A stretch of 26,024 bases of DNA, from IMG/VR virus record IMGVR_UViG_3300032271_000825, positions 1 to 26,024 of that record; one strand, written 5' to 3'. This stretch comes from a virus. The notes under the pieces were generated by a model. The model searched no databases, was not told the origin of the DNA, and worked only from the letters and a program-made list of their open reading frames with translations. Numbering within the stretch: position 1 is the first letter of the stretch; the number at the start of each line of letters is the position of its first letter. Position numbers and translations under genes: made by a program. This document shows, one piece after another, positions 14,937 through 22,637 of this stretch.

Positions 14937-15169
14937 ATTATTTAATTTATTCAAAGGAAAATTGTCCATACTGCGAGCAGATTAAGCAGGTAATGAATCT
15001 TCTTAATTTGAATCACGAGATTCTCAGTCTTGATGAAAATTTTTCAAAGAAAGAATTCTATGAAATTTTTGGTGAAAGTTCAACTTTTCCTCAAGTTATT
15101 GTGGACGGAACACAACTAGGTGGTTGTAAAGACACAATCCTATTTCTAAAGGAGCAAAAAGTTCTCTAA
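14933..15169 (+). CDS. Glutaredoxin
   Basis: A 78-residue thiol-disulfide oxidoreductase. ENCPYCEQIK (residues 9-18) holds the CPYC active site, STFPQVIVDG near 49 the cis-proline loop, and LGGCKD near 61 the GG turn that binds glutathione. It probably uses glutathione to reduce ribonucleotide reductase or other phage and host targets; glutaredoxins are standard in T4-like phages. It sits between a candidate head protein and an unknown gene, overlapping by 4 bases on the left and 1 on the right. Confidence 0.92.
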   Translation: MNYLIYSKENCPYCEQIKQVMNLLNLNHEILSLDENFSKKEFYEIFGESSTFPQVIVDGTQLGGCKDTILFLKEQKVL

Positions 15170-15522
15170 TGGAAGAAGTTCATATTGATATTGAGAAGGC
15201 AATTGATTTTGCATTTGTAGAAAGTAAGTTCATTCTTAATTTTTATACCTATTTGCAGCAAAAAGAGTTCAAACGCATTGATGCTCAGGAGTTTCTTGAA
15301 AGTCACACCGCTCTCAATTTATTGGCTATTATTCAAGAATTGTCCGAATACCTTGAGGGTGGTCAAGATCCTCAGCACAACTACCTTAGAGAGGCATATG
15401 GGCACCTCTCAAAGCCTTTTGCAAGAAAGATTAAAACTTATTTAGAGTCGTTTATTAAAGACACAGAGAAATACATTTATGACAAAAGGCCCGGTAGACG
15501 TGCAAAGCCCAAAACTAAATAG
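15169..15522 (+). CDS. Hypothetical protein, 117 aa
   Basis: A helical protein starting MEEVHIDIEKAIDFAFVES, with a long central helix and a very basic C-terminus (DKRPGRRAKPKTK) that could contact nucleic acid. A TAATG junction joins it to the glutaredoxin gene. No family recognised. Confidence 0.65.
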   Translation: MEEVHIDIEKAIDFAFVESKFILNFYTYLQQKEFKRIDAQEFLESHTALNLLAIIQELSEYLEGGQDPQHNYLREAYGHLSKPFARKIKTYLESFIKDTEKYIYDKRPGRRAKPKTK

Positions 15523-15526
15523 GGGT

Positions 15527-15667
15527 ATGGAGTATATTCTCCGTAAAAGACAAGAAGATAATTTTCTCTTCAGTATTGTTAAGAAAGTCTCTCTTTTCTC
15601 AAGAGAAATTAATCTTAAGATTGAGCTGAAAATAAACAAAAAAATCCCGGAGAAACACCCGCTATGA
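15527..15667 (+). CDS. Hypothetical basic protein, 46 aa
   Basis: I place the start at ATG 15527, just after the upstream stop. An in-frame ATG at 15479 would add 16 residues inside the previous gene. A CTAAATAG late-promoter-like string lies at 15515-15522, too close to give a normal leader. The protein is basic and strand-rich (FSREINLKIELKINKK). It overlaps the membrane-protein gene by ATGA. Confidence 0.55.
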   Translation: MEYILRKRQEDNFLFSIVKKVSLFSREINLKIELKINKKIPEKHPL

Positions 15668-15894
15668 TTAGTTTATTAGGAACTCTAATTATTTTAATTG
15701 TTTTTTGCTTTTTAATGCTAGGTGGTGTTATTGGCTTTATTGTCACTAGATTTTATCCTCCAGCCCCGAGGCTTCATCCCGAGATGTATAATCCCGATGG
15801 AAGCATCAAACCAGATATTCTATACGCAGTAACTTTTGACGGAGATTATGACTACACAGACGAAGACGACCACGAAGAAACAAGCGACACCTGA
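15664..15894 (+). CDS. Small single-pass membrane protein, 76 aa
   Basis: Residues 3-28 form one strong membrane helix (LIILIVFCFLMLGGVIGFIV), followed by a proline-rich link (FYPPAPRLHPEMYNPDG) and a very acidic tail (DYDYTDEDDHEE). Most of it should face one side of the membrane. I associate this layout with small proteins of T4-like cyanophages, but the function is unknown. The tail codons overlap the next gene by 47 bases in another frame. Confidence 0.7.
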   Translation: MISLLGTLIILIVFCFLMLGGVIGFIVTRFYPPAPRLHPEMYNPDGSIKPDILYAVTFDGDYDYTDEDDHEETSDT

Positions 15895-16417
15895 AAAGCT
15901 GCCGAGTAATCCATTTCTATTTGAAGTTTTAGACTTGGTAGTAAAGCAGCGAACCAATGCCAAAAAGGTAGAGATTCTACAAGAATACAAAGACCCATCC
16001 CTGATGGCAGTATTCATTTGGAACTATGACGAAAGTATAAAATCTGCTCTTCCGGTTGGCGATGTTCCCTTTGCTGAGGCCAAAGAAATTGGTGTTGTTG
16101 GTAATGATACAAGTTTTTCTGATAGTATGAACAAGCAGATTGTATCTACTGAAATGATTGACAGTTACGGGAGTAACAATCGCACATCAATCCGAAAAGA
16201 ATATAAAAATTTCTTTAACTTTCTTGTTGGAGGAAATGATGGATTAGCCAATATTCGTAGAGAAACAATGTTCATCAATATGCTCCAGGGTCTTCATCCC
16301 CTTGAGGCAGAAATCATCTGTCTTGTGAAAGATAAGAAACTACAGTCAAAGTATAATATCTCTTTTGATGTAGTTAAAGAAGCATTTCCAGAAATTCAAT
16401 GGAGTAATAGAGTATGA
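15848..16417 (+). CDS. Conserved T4-like phage protein of unknown function
   Basis: The ATG at 15848 is chosen over a TTG at 15836. The N-terminus is Thr/Lys-rich and probably disordered (MTTQTKTTTKKQATPEK). A globular domain follows (NPFLFEVLDLVVKQR, PSLMAVFIWNYDE) and ends with RRETMFINMLQGLHPLEA and a lysine-rich KDKKLQSKYNI stretch. The conserved-looking blocks and length suggest a family common in T4-like cyanophages, perhaps the one catalogued as DUF6433, though I cannot confirm that. It may work in replication, given its location, but this is only context. Confidence 0.7.
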   Translation: MTTQTKTTTKKQATPEKLPSNPFLFEVLDLVVKQRTNAKKVEILQEYKDPSLMAVFIWNYDESIKSALPVGDVPFAEAKEIGVVGNDTSFSDSMNKQIVSTEMIDSYGSNNRTSIRKEYKNFFNFLVGGNDGLANIRRETMFINMLQGLHPLEAEIICLVKDKKLQSKYNISFDVVKEAFPEIQWSNRV

Positions 16418-16707
16418 GTGATAAGTCAGAACCGTGGACCACAGGAGAGGTAAATACTTTACCATCTGAATACCGATGTGAAATTCTATTTCGCAATGTA
16501 GAGAGAAAGGATATAAATTGCAAAGAGCTACCATCCGATTCTTATATTGTTGAGTATAATGATACTGAAGGAAAACAGATTGATATTTGCCGATCTCAAA
16601 AAATGTCAACGGTTTTTGACTTATATTATGACAAGTTTGGAAATTTTATCAATAAAATTGAACATTCTAATGGTAGAATTCTTCCGAGAAATTGGAAACG
16701 AAAGTAA
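16414..16707 (+). CDS. Hypothetical protein, 97 aa
   Basis: A soluble, mixed-charge protein (SEPWTTGEVNTLPSEYRC, then FDLYYDKFGNFINKIEH) with a basic C-terminus. The ATGA overlap ties it to the preceding gene. No motif recognised. Confidence 0.6.
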   Translation: MSDKSEPWTTGEVNTLPSEYRCEILFRNVERKDINCKELPSDSYIVEYNDTEGKQIDICRSQKMSTVFDLYYDKFGNFINKIEHSNGRILPRNWKRK

Positions 16708-16729
16708 ATTAACAACAGGAATTAAATAA

Positions 16730-16897
16730 ATGAGTGGTTTCGCTAAGGCAATTATCAATGAAAAGGAGTTGGATAAACTTCTCAAGAAGTATAAGCGGAT
16801 TAAGCGTTATATGCGAAGCCGACTTTATGAGTTGAAAAATCTTGACGGAACCGAACAGATTGTGTCTAAACTGTTGGAGGACACTCCTGATGAATAG
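16730..16897 (+). CDS. Hypothetical basic protein, 55 aa
   Basis: A short, very basic helical protein (LDKLLKKYKRIKRYMRSR) with an acidic tail. Its final codons contain the GGAGG ribosome site (16876-16880) and overlap the start of speD by eight bases, so the two are translationally coupled. Function unknown. Confidence 0.6.
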   Translation: MSGFAKAIINEKELDKLLKKYKRIKRYMRSRLYELKNLDGTEQIVSKLLEDTPDE

Positions 16898-17225
16898 TAT
16901 GGGGCATCACTGTTTGCTAAATGTTTACGGTTGTGATTTTGATATTCTCAATAATGAGCAATTTCTTATTGAGATATTGAAAATTTCCGCCGAAAAATGT
17001 GGAGCAACAGTTCTTGATTGTGTGTCTCATAAATTTGAACCACAAGGAGTTACAGCTATTCTTTTGCTATCAGAATCTCATATATCCGTACATACATTTC
17101 CAGAAAAAGGAAAGGCGGCTTTTGATATTTTCACTTGTGGAAGAGCAGATTCTAATCTTGGAGTTCAATGTATTTTACAGAATATAGAATGTCAGAACCA
17201 TACCGTAACAGATATTACCCGCTAA
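16890..17225 (+). CDS. speD: S-adenosylmethionine decarboxylase proenzyme (SpeD)
   Basis: The pyruvoyl-dependent enzyme that decarboxylates S-adenosylmethionine for spermidine synthesis. The start is ATG 16890, backed by GGAGG at 16876-16880. At 111 residues it fits the small prokaryotic class 1B form. LLSESHISVHTFPEKG (about residues 59-74) has the Glu-Ser self-cleavage site that yields the pyruvoyl group and the catalytic His; AAFDIFTCG near 76 has the conserved cysteine. speD is a known auxiliary metabolic gene of T4-like cyanophages, where it may shift host polyamine pools during infection. Confidence 0.92.
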   Translation: MNSMGHHCLLNVYGCDFDILNNEQFLIEILKISAEKCGATVLDCVSHKFEPQGVTAILLLSESHISVHTFPEKGKAAFDIFTCGRADSNLGVQCILQNIECQNHTVTDITR

Positions 17226-17234
17226 TATATTATA

Positions 17235-17951
17235 ATGATTTACGATTCAATTTTTATCTCAGATCTGCATCTAGGGACAAAACGTTGCAACATTGATGCT
17301 CTATTGGAATTTATTTCAACAATACAAACTAAAAAAATAGTTTTGGTTGGAGACGTTATAGATCTTATGTGTTTAGAACGCGGTTCCAAATGGAATAGAA
17401 AACATACGTTAGCAATTCATAAAATTTTAGATAAAAGACTTGATAATTGTGAAATTATCTATATCTATGGCAATCACGAAAAAGATCTTTCCAGATATAC
17501 TGGATTTATAAACGACATCACAATATGCCGTGAATATGTTCACATTGATGTAAAAGAGAACAAATATCTTTGCATTCATGGTGATAAGTTGTCTAAACAT
17601 TCATCTGGTGATTGGAAGCAATTTTTTCAACATAAAGGTTACGAGTTTATTACACCTTTGAATTATGTTTTACGTCAGATTTTTAATTTTTCTCTTGTCA
17701 ATTTTCTTAAAAGGACAATAAGAGGACGAGAATATATTGAATCATATGAACGGGACATCATTGAAGGTCTTAAAGTAAAGGAAAAACTTCATAATTGTAA
17801 ATATACTGGGGCAATTGTTGGTCACATTCATCATCTCAATCATAGAATGATTGATGGTTATGAATATTATTGTTGCGGCGATTGGGTTGATACCTGTAGT
17901 GCAATACTAGAAAAAGACGGGAATTATGAAACATACACATTTGGGGCTTGA
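17235..17951 (+). CDS. LpxH-like metallophosphoesterase
   Basis: A 238-residue phosphoesterase with the motif order of UDP-2,3-diacylglucosamine pyrophosphatases (COG2908 type): FISDLHLGTKRCN near residue 7, KIVLVGDVIDL near 34, IYGNHEKD near 76, CIHGDKLS near 112, and IVGHIHHLNH near 195, followed by YYCCGDWVDTCSA. The central insertion (TPLNYVLRQIFNFSLVNFL) is hydrophobic and could meet a membrane or lipid. LpxH removes UMP in lipid A synthesis. Whether the phage protein acts on lipid A or a related pyrophosphate is inference. Confidence 0.8.
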   Translation: MIYDSIFISDLHLGTKRCNIDALLEFISTIQTKKIVLVGDVIDLMCLERGSKWNRKHTLAIHKILDKRLDNCEIIYIYGNHEKDLSRYTGFINDITICREYVHIDVKENKYLCIHGDKLSKHSSGDWKQFFQHKGYEFITPLNYVLRQIFNFSLVNFLKRTIRGREYIESYERDIIEGLKVKEKLHNCKYTGAIVGHIHHLNHRMIDGYEYYCCGDWVDTCSAILEKDGNYETYTFGA

Positions 17952-17966
17952 CAAACAGGAGAACCT

Positions 17967-18173
17967 ATGCTAGGATACTATCGCTCACCAGAGCCGGAGA
18001 AAGTCAACAATAAAAAAATCAAACTTCTAATTCAAAATTTAGAAAATATTGTTGAACTGATTAAAGAAGAACTCATCATTGAAGACGAACAGAATAATGT
18101 TCTTCGTCTTGAAGATATGATGCAAGATATACAACAAGAATTTGATGAACCCAACTATCACGAGGAAGATTAA
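17967..18173 (+). CDS. Hypothetical acidic protein, 68 aa
   Basis: A good ribosome site (AGGAGA) lies just before ATG 17967. The protein is acidic and helical (NLENIVELIKEELIIEDEQ), ends in NYHEED, and overlaps the next gene as TAATG. Unknown function. Confidence 0.62.
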   Translation: MLGYYRSPEPEKVNNKKIKLLIQNLENIVELIKEELIIEDEQNNVLRLEDMMQDIQQEFDEPNYHEED

Positions 18174-18364
18174 TGGCTTATAACTTAACACCGTTTGAAA
18201 AAGACCTTGCTGCATTTGCAGATAGAATTGAAATTATTGTAGGTCTTGAAATTGGAGATAAAATGACAGCAGATGAGGCATATAAAGAAATTAAACTTTT
18301 AATGAAAGACCTGAAGAAATCCCGTAAGTTGAATAAAGGAGAAGAGAATGAGCAGGCCAGTTAA
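18173..18364 (+). CDS. Hypothetical protein, 63 aa
   Basis: A small helical protein (FEKDLAAFADRIEIIVGLE, then EIKLLMKDLKKSRKL) in the same unit as thyX, which starts 17 bases before this gene ends. The purine-rich end (AAAGGAGAAGAGA) acts as the thyX ribosome site. Unknown function. Confidence 0.62.
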   Translation: MAYNLTPFEKDLAAFADRIEIIVGLEIGDKMTADEAYKEIKLLMKDLKKSRKLNKGEENEQAS

Positions 18365-19103
18365 TGCTAGTCAATTACTAGAACTTGATCCAAGATTAGA
18401 GGTTGCGGTACTTCAATGTTATCCGATTCCCGAACAAGTTGTTTGGCAAGCAGGAAAAAATGATTATTCTGAAGAGCCTATTCATCATCTTAAAGTTCCA
18501 ACCAACCAGGAGTGTGGAGAATGGATTGTAGAACAGCTACTCGCTAATGAAAGGGCCCACTGGGGACCTGCCGAGCATCCACAAATTACATTTTCTTGCT
18601 CTGGATTTGTTCACAATGTAATGGTTCAGGGCAGAACTCATCGTATTGGAACATCTTGGGATGTGCAATCCCAAAGATACACTGGTAAAAGAGTCCTGAA
18701 AGTTGCAAGCGGAGAACTAGATGTAGAAGACGTTTTTTATGTTAGACCCGTTGGATTCTATACCAACCGCAAGGGCAAAAAATATGAATGGACCGAAGAA
18801 GACCGACAGGAAGATTTTTATCATTTCACTGAAAGTTGTAAGCGTTATGCAGTAAGATACGAAAGAGGAATGAGTGAGGAGCATATTAGAGATTCTCTAG
18901 TACAGGCAATCCGTCAAAACTTTGTAGTCTCATTCAATCTTCGTTCTGTTCTACATTTCCTAGACTTAAGAGCAAAACTTGATGCACAACTTGAAATACA
19001 GGCACTGTGTATGGCAATTGCTCCCAATCTACAAAAATGGGCTCCTAATGTCTGGGGTTACTATGAGGAGAAGAGATTTCATAAAGCTAGGCTCAGTCCA
19101 TAA
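18348..19103 (+). CDS. thyX: FAD-dependent thymidylate synthase (ThyX)
   Basis: Makes dTMP from dUMP using methylene-tetrahydrofolate, FAD and NADPH. The signature region reads RTHRIGTSWDVQSQRYTGKR (about residues 94-113), a variant of the usual RHRxxSxNxxSxRY. NLRSVLHFLDLR near 199 and EIQALCMAI near 218 are the C-terminal ThyX blocks. The 251-residue length is normal. A purine-rich ribosome site precedes the ATG. ThyX is common in T4-like cyanophages and supports DNA synthesis. Confidence 0.93.
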   Translation: MSRPVNASQLLELDPRLEVAVLQCYPIPEQVVWQAGKNDYSEEPIHHLKVPTNQECGEWIVEQLLANERAHWGPAEHPQITFSCSGFVHNVMVQGRTHRIGTSWDVQSQRYTGKRVLKVASGELDVEDVFYVRPVGFYTNRKGKKYEWTEEDRQEDFYHFTESCKRYAVRYERGMSEEHIRDSLVQAIRQNFVVSFNLRSVLHFLDLRAKLDAQLEIQALCMAIAPNLQKWAPNVWGYYEEKRFHKARLSP

Positions 19104-19106
19104 AAA

Positions 19107-19115
19107 GATAAATAC
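19107..19115 (+). promoter_or_regulatory. T4-type late promoter motif (GATAAATAC)
   Basis: GATAAATAC, seven of eight matches to TATAAATA, 19 bases before the gene at 19135. The GATAAATA form also occurs on the reverse strand at 10103-10111. Confidence 0.5.
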
Positions 19116-19134
19116 TTAAGAACTACGAACAAAA

Positions 19135-19383
19135 ATGGCAATTTATCCGATTATTAATAAAGAAACAGGCGAAACTAAAGTTATTGAGATGAGTGTCCAC
19201 GATATTATGGATTGGTATAAAAATAACGATGAGTGGGTCCGTGATTGGTCTCAGGGTGCATCTACCGCTGTCGAGCTAGGAGAATGGCGGGACAAGCTCC
19301 TCCAAAAAAATCCATCCTGGAATGAAGTTCTAAAGAAAGCCAGCAAATCAGCAGGCTCTCAGAGTAAGATTAGCAAAATCTAA
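19135..19383 (+). CDS. Conserved hypothetical protein, 82 aa
   Basis: The protein combines a strand-rich opening (IYPIINKETGETKVIEMS) with a Trp-rich middle (DWYKNNDEWVRDWSQGAS) and a helical, Lys/Ser-rich end. I associate this pattern with a small protein found near replication genes in T4-like cyanophages. It follows a late-promoter-like motif and precedes phoH. Function unknown. Confidence 0.68.
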   Translation: MAIYPIINKETGETKVIEMSVHDIMDWYKNNDEWVRDWSQGASTAVELGEWRDKLLQKNPSWNEVLKKASKSAGSQSKISKI

Positions 19384-19410
19384 CAAAACTAAAAAGCAAC
19401 TCAAAAACCT

Positions 19411-20196
19411 ATGACTCGTAAAAGAAGGGCTACACCTACAGAACGAACTTCTTCAAACTACGGTAAAAATCAAAATCAAAAACGGAGCGGTAGGTCAATT
19501 AATTCGGAGTTGTTGCATAAAATGCACCCTCTTACTGATAATCAGGCTCGTGTTTTTGATTCTTACGAACGAGGACAAAATATTTTAGCTTATGGTTCAC
19601 CTGGAACAGGCAAAACGCACGTTCTTCTTTACAATGCACTTAAAGAAGTTCTCAGCGAAAGAACTCCATACGACAAGATTTTAATTGTAAGGTCTACAGT
19701 ACAATCTCTTGAAATTGGGTTTGTTCCGGGTAATGTGGCTGAAAAGATTGCACCATTTGAGTCTCCTTACAAGCATATGGTTCAATCAATGTTTGACTTG
19801 TCAACCGATGAAGAATTTGAGATGTTATATGGACTTCTTAAGAGTGAAAAGCTAATTGACTTTATGTGTGTTTCCTTTCTTAGAGGAACTACCTTTGACA
19901 ACTGCCTAATAATTGTAGATGAATGTCAAAACCTTAATTATCATCATCTTTCTACTATTATTACCCGCGTTGGGCAAGATAGTAAGATTTTCTTTGCTGG
20001 AGATTCTAGGCAGTCCGATTTAGTGAAGCAAAGTGAACGTAAAGGATTTCTTGATTTTGTTGATGTCTTAAATGAAATGGAATCTTTTGATCTTATTAAG
20101 TTCGGTATTGAAGATGTTGTCAGAAGCGGCATCGTTAAACAGTTCCTAGAAGCCGAGCATAAAATTGACACAATGAAAACATTAACCGTTAAATGA
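19411..20196 (+). CDS. phoH: PhoH-like ATPase
   Basis: A 261-residue P-loop NTPase. The basic, probably disordered N-terminus (about 35 residues) is followed by LTDNQARVFDSY, the Walker A motif ILAYGSPGTGKTHV near residue 60, ILIVRSTVQSLEIGFVPG near 90, and the Walker B motif NCLIIVDECQNL near 167. FFAGDSRQSDL near 192 completes the PhoH pattern. PhoH is widespread in cyanophages; its biochemical job is unsettled, with RNA-helicase/RNase-linked or phosphate-stress roles proposed. It overlaps the exonuclease gene by ATGA. Confidence 0.93.
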   Translation: MTRKRRATPTERTSSNYGKNQNQKRSGRSINSELLHKMHPLTDNQARVFDSYERGQNILAYGSPGTGKTHVLLYNALKEVLSERTPYDKILIVRSTVQSLEIGFVPGNVAEKIAPFESPYKHMVQSMFDLSTDEEFEMLYGLLKSEKLIDFMCVSFLRGTTFDNCLIIVDECQNLNYHHLSTIITRVGQDSKIFFAGDSRQSDLVKQSERKGFLDFVDVLNEMESFDLIKFGIEDVVRSGIVKQFLEAEHKIDTMKTLTVK

Positions 20197-20903
20197 ATTT
20201 AAAAGAAAAATTAAACGTAATTCAACGTCCTATTTTTGAACAAGCGAACCTACAGATTCCAAAATTAGAAAGAATAACAATTGATGGTGTCAGGTACTAC
20301 AAAGTTCCCGACATCGGGAAAGAACTAGCATTTATTTCTGTCACTTCAGTTACATCAAACTACAGCAAAGAGAAAATTGCGGTATGGAGAAAGAAAGTTG
20401 GTGATGATGAGGCAAATAGAATAACTAAATTTGCAACTAATCTGGGAACACAATATCACGCACTATCTGAGGCGTTTTTTAAAAACGAAGAAATTCCAGA
20501 GAAGTCTTCTTTAGCCAAGACACTTTTTAAAAATTCTATCTCAACATTCAAACGAGTCGGCAAGATTCATACATTAGAGAACCCTCTTTATTCATTAGAC
20601 TGGGAACTAGCTGGAACTCCAGATATGATTGCCGAATTTGATGGAGTCTTGAGTGTTATAGATCATAAGACATCAAAAGAGCCAAAACCAGTAGAATGGA
20701 TTGAAGGTTACTTTGTTCAATGTTTTTCTTATGCCTATATGTATGCCGAGCTATTTGGTGTTATGCCAAAACAGCTAGTGATCATTATGTCCTGTCAAAA
20801 CGGTGAAGTAAAAGTTTACATTGAAAAAGACCTACAAAAATACGTCAAGATTTTGAGAAAGTATATCAACAAATTTATAGAAGACAAAAATGAAAGCAAC
20901 TGA
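20193..20903 (+). CDS. PD-(D/E)XK exonuclease
   Basis: A 236-residue nuclease of the RecB/MGME1-like class. NLGTQYHALSEAFF near residue 86 gives the conserved helix with histidine. WELAGTPDMIAEFDG near 143 holds the metal-binding aspartate, LSVIDHKTSK near 160 gives the DxK pair, and VQCFSYAYMYAEL near 177 is the QxxxY helix. It probably trims single-stranded or end DNA in replication or recombination. Such exonucleases lie beside gp33/gp59 in cyanophages. ATGA overlap with phoH. Confidence 0.85.
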   Translation: MNLKEKLNVIQRPIFEQANLQIPKLERITIDGVRYYKVPDIGKELAFISVTSVTSNYSKEKIAVWRKKVGDDEANRITKFATNLGTQYHALSEAFFKNEEIPEKSSLAKTLFKNSISTFKRVGKIHTLENPLYSLDWELAGTPDMIAEFDGVLSVIDHKTSKEPKPVEWIEGYFVQCFSYAYMYAELFGVMPKQLVIIMSCQNGEVKVYIEKDLQKYVKILRKYINKFIEDKNESN

Positions 20904-21153
20904 TGAATTGAAGCAGGAATTTGAAAAGAAGTTTAGTAGTCCAGATAAATTTGCGGCTGAAATTGAGAAAATGGTATCGGAAAGAGAAGATCTAAATTAT
21001 ATCTCCGCAATTACCGAATACTGTGATGCTAACAATATTGATATTGAATCTGCTCCAAAGCTAATAACAAAAACACTCAAAGAAAAGATTCAAGGTGATG
21101 CAACAAGACTCAATTTTCTAAAGGGAGGTTCTAAGGCAAGACTACCTCTATGA
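20890..21153 (+). CDS. 33: gp33-like late transcription coactivator
   Basis: An 87-residue homologue of T4 gp33, which links RNA polymerase to the sliding clamp so that late promoters fire. FAAEIEKMVSE (residues 21-31), NYISAITEYCDANNI near 37 and LKEKIQGDATRLNFL near 64 match the T4 protein's pattern (IEKMV, then YLEA, then EKIQSEA). The short end ARLPL could be the clamp-binding tail. Position directly before gp59, as in T4, supports the call. It overlaps the exonuclease by 14 bases and gp59 by 4. Confidence 0.83.
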   Translation: MKATDELKQEFEKKFSSPDKFAAEIEKMVSEREDLNYISAITEYCDANNIDIESAPKLITKTLKEKIQGDATRLNFLKGGSKARLPL

Positions 21154-21740
21154 ACCCGTTTGAGGTTTACGTCACCTTTTTAGCATTGAAACGGCATTTT
21201 TCTACTCCATCATATGACTACTTTAAATATCACGGAAAGATTAAATGTTCGCAGGAAACATTCAAGAAATCAAAAGACCGTCTATTTTTTGAACGCCTAA
21301 GTAGAAAGAAAAAGCCCAAAGAAATTATAGACTTTTTTGTTTCCAATTTTGTTGCATCGGATAATCCATCATCATTATGGATTGGTGATATTATTAAAAA
21401 CGGCGAAGGAATATACACCGAAAGTATTAGAATTAGAGAGTCTCTATCTTATATTTTTGAACAAGACTTAAGAACTCTTACGGATACTCAACATCTGTTT
21501 GAAGCCATAAAGGTAGATGGCTCAAAGCATCCAAAGATTCTAAAATTGTATCTCAATAAGACAATTAAAGTTGAGACTCTTCTTATTATGCTAAGAGTTT
21601 TAAAATTGAAGAATAAATATGATGAGTTTTTACAAGATCCAATATGGAGTATTATCAGCAATAAGATTGAAAAGTATTCACCTTTTCTTGAGATTGATCA
21701 GAATAAATACAGTGGAATAATACGAAAATATATTCAATGA
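21150..21740 (+). CDS. 59: gp59 helicase loader
   Basis: The T4 gp59 loads the gp41 helicase onto gp32-covered forks. The 196-residue protein has the family blocks EVYVTFLALKRHFSTPSYDYFKYHGK at residues 5-30 (written here by key residues YVTFLALKRHF and YDYFKYHG), then DRLFFERLSRK near 43 and FVSNFVASDNPSSLWIGD near 63. The C-terminal half is helical. T4 gp59 is 217 residues, so the length fits. The order gp33-gp59 is conserved; in T4 gp32 follows at once, whereas here about 3.1 kb of extra genes intervene. Confidence 0.9.
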   Translation: MNPFEVYVTFLALKRHFSTPSYDYFKYHGKIKCSQETFKKSKDRLFFERLSRKKKPKEIIDFFVSNFVASDNPSSLWIGDIIKNGEGIYTESIRIRESLSYIFEQDLRTLTDTQHLFEAIKVDGSKHPKILKLYLNKTIKVETLLIMLRVLKLKNKYDEFLQDPIWSIISNKIEKYSPFLEIDQNKYSGIIRKYIQ

Positions 21741-22060
21741 GCTTCTTTGATTCAGAGTTTGTTCAACAGGAAATTTCGGAAGTAAATAAACTTAGAGATA
21801 AAATAACCGAAAATATTGAAAGTTTCTCAGAACTTTCTATTTCAGATAAGAAAAAAAGAATTGATTTTCTTAGTGAGTTATTGAATAGGCAGAGATTAAT
21901 TTACACTAGAGTTAGCTTATCGCAAGAGCCAGAGGCTATTCAATTGAAAGAAGAATTAAATAGAGCTGCGATAAAACTAGGCGATGAAACTGCATTTCAT
22001 TGTTTTGAACGAGTTCAGTACATCATAGACCAATTGAGACTACAAATAAATGATAAGTAA
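21737..22060 (+). CDS. DUF1825-like protein, 107 aa
   Basis: The N-terminus SFFDSEFVQQEISEV and the block RIDFLSELLNRQRLIYTRVS near residue 43 resemble the cyanobacterial DUF1825 family (start xFFDSEIVQ, then a helix and an FxxRxxLS segment). It is helical with no catalytic motif. Cyanobacterial DUF1825 proteins are uncharacterised, so the role is unknown, but it points to a cyanobacterial host. It overlaps gp59 by ATGA and the next gene by 11 bases. Confidence 0.65.
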   Translation: MSFFDSEFVQQEISEVNKLRDKITENIESFSELSISDKKKRIDFLSELLNRQRLIYTRVSLSQEPEAIQLKEELNRAAIKLGDETAFHCFERVQYIIDQLRLQINDK

Positions 22061-22637
22061 AACAATAAAAAGAGCGATTGAAAGAAGAATAAAACGACAC
22101 CATAAACTATACGATTTACCAGTAATTGCAGAATATTGGGAAGAGGTATTTGCCAAATCTATTGAAGATGGAGAAGGTTACAGTGACTGGAAACCCGACA
22201 AATCACATTGTATAGGAAAGGACCAGATATGTACTATTAATGGTGAAACTTTCAAAATATCAAATAAGAGTGGAAAATACGATAAAAGAAATGAGACTCT
22301 TGTTATTAGTGGCTCCAGAAGTGGAGAGTATGAAACTCTAGAGGAAAAGTTAAAATTCTTCTCAGATAAGAAAGAAGATGTCTATGTGTGTTGCGCAACT
22401 GATGCCAAAAAGGCATCAAATAAGAATTACTATATCTTCTCTTTTGATAGTAAATTGCTAAATTATTCTGAGGCAAATTGGCTACCGAAATATGGTAAAA
22501 ATCAAAACCAGACTGGATGGTACTGTGACACCGATAATTATAAGGCCGAGATAAGACACTCTTTAAGCGGTCAAATCTGGACAACCATAAAGTTAATTCC
22601 TTCTAATATAAGACCAGAGGTTATTTCAATTGATTGA
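22050..22637 (+). CDS. Unknown protein beside DNA methyltransferase, possible restriction endonuclease
   Basis: The 195-residue basic protein is unlike its gp59-region neighbours. Notable stretches are IKRAIERRIKRHHKLYD at the start, GETFKISNKSGKYDKRNE near residue 64, and LVISGSRSGEYETLEEKL near 84. Strands with conserved-looking K, E and S/R residues are compatible with a nuclease core, but no complete PD-(D/E)XK set is certain. Its last eight bases overlap the methyltransferase start, the tight coupling seen in restriction-modification pairs. Assignment as a restriction enzyme is inference from context. Confidence 0.4.
   Translation: MISKTIKRAIERRIKRHHKLYDLPVIAEYWEEVFAKSIEDGEGYSDWKPDKSHCIGKDQICTINGETFKISNKSGKYDKRNETLVISGSRSGEYETLEEKLKFFSDKKEDVYVCCATDAKKASNKNYYIFSFDSKLLNYSEANWLPKYGKNQNQTGWYCDTDNYKAEIRHSLSGQIWTTIKLIPSNIRPEVISID

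Noticed and set aside
15479-15526. Longer start for the 15527 gene
   Set aside because: It would overlap the previous gene by 44 bases. Retained only as an alternative because the choice is not certain.
16547-16729. Forward frame overlapping the gene at 16414
   Set aside because: It lies almost entirely in another frame of a better-supported gene and reads as a poor, Leu/Ile-rich protein.
16842-16889. Longer start for speD
   Set aside because: The extension does not resemble SpeD, and GGAGG at 16876-16880 fits ATG 16890.
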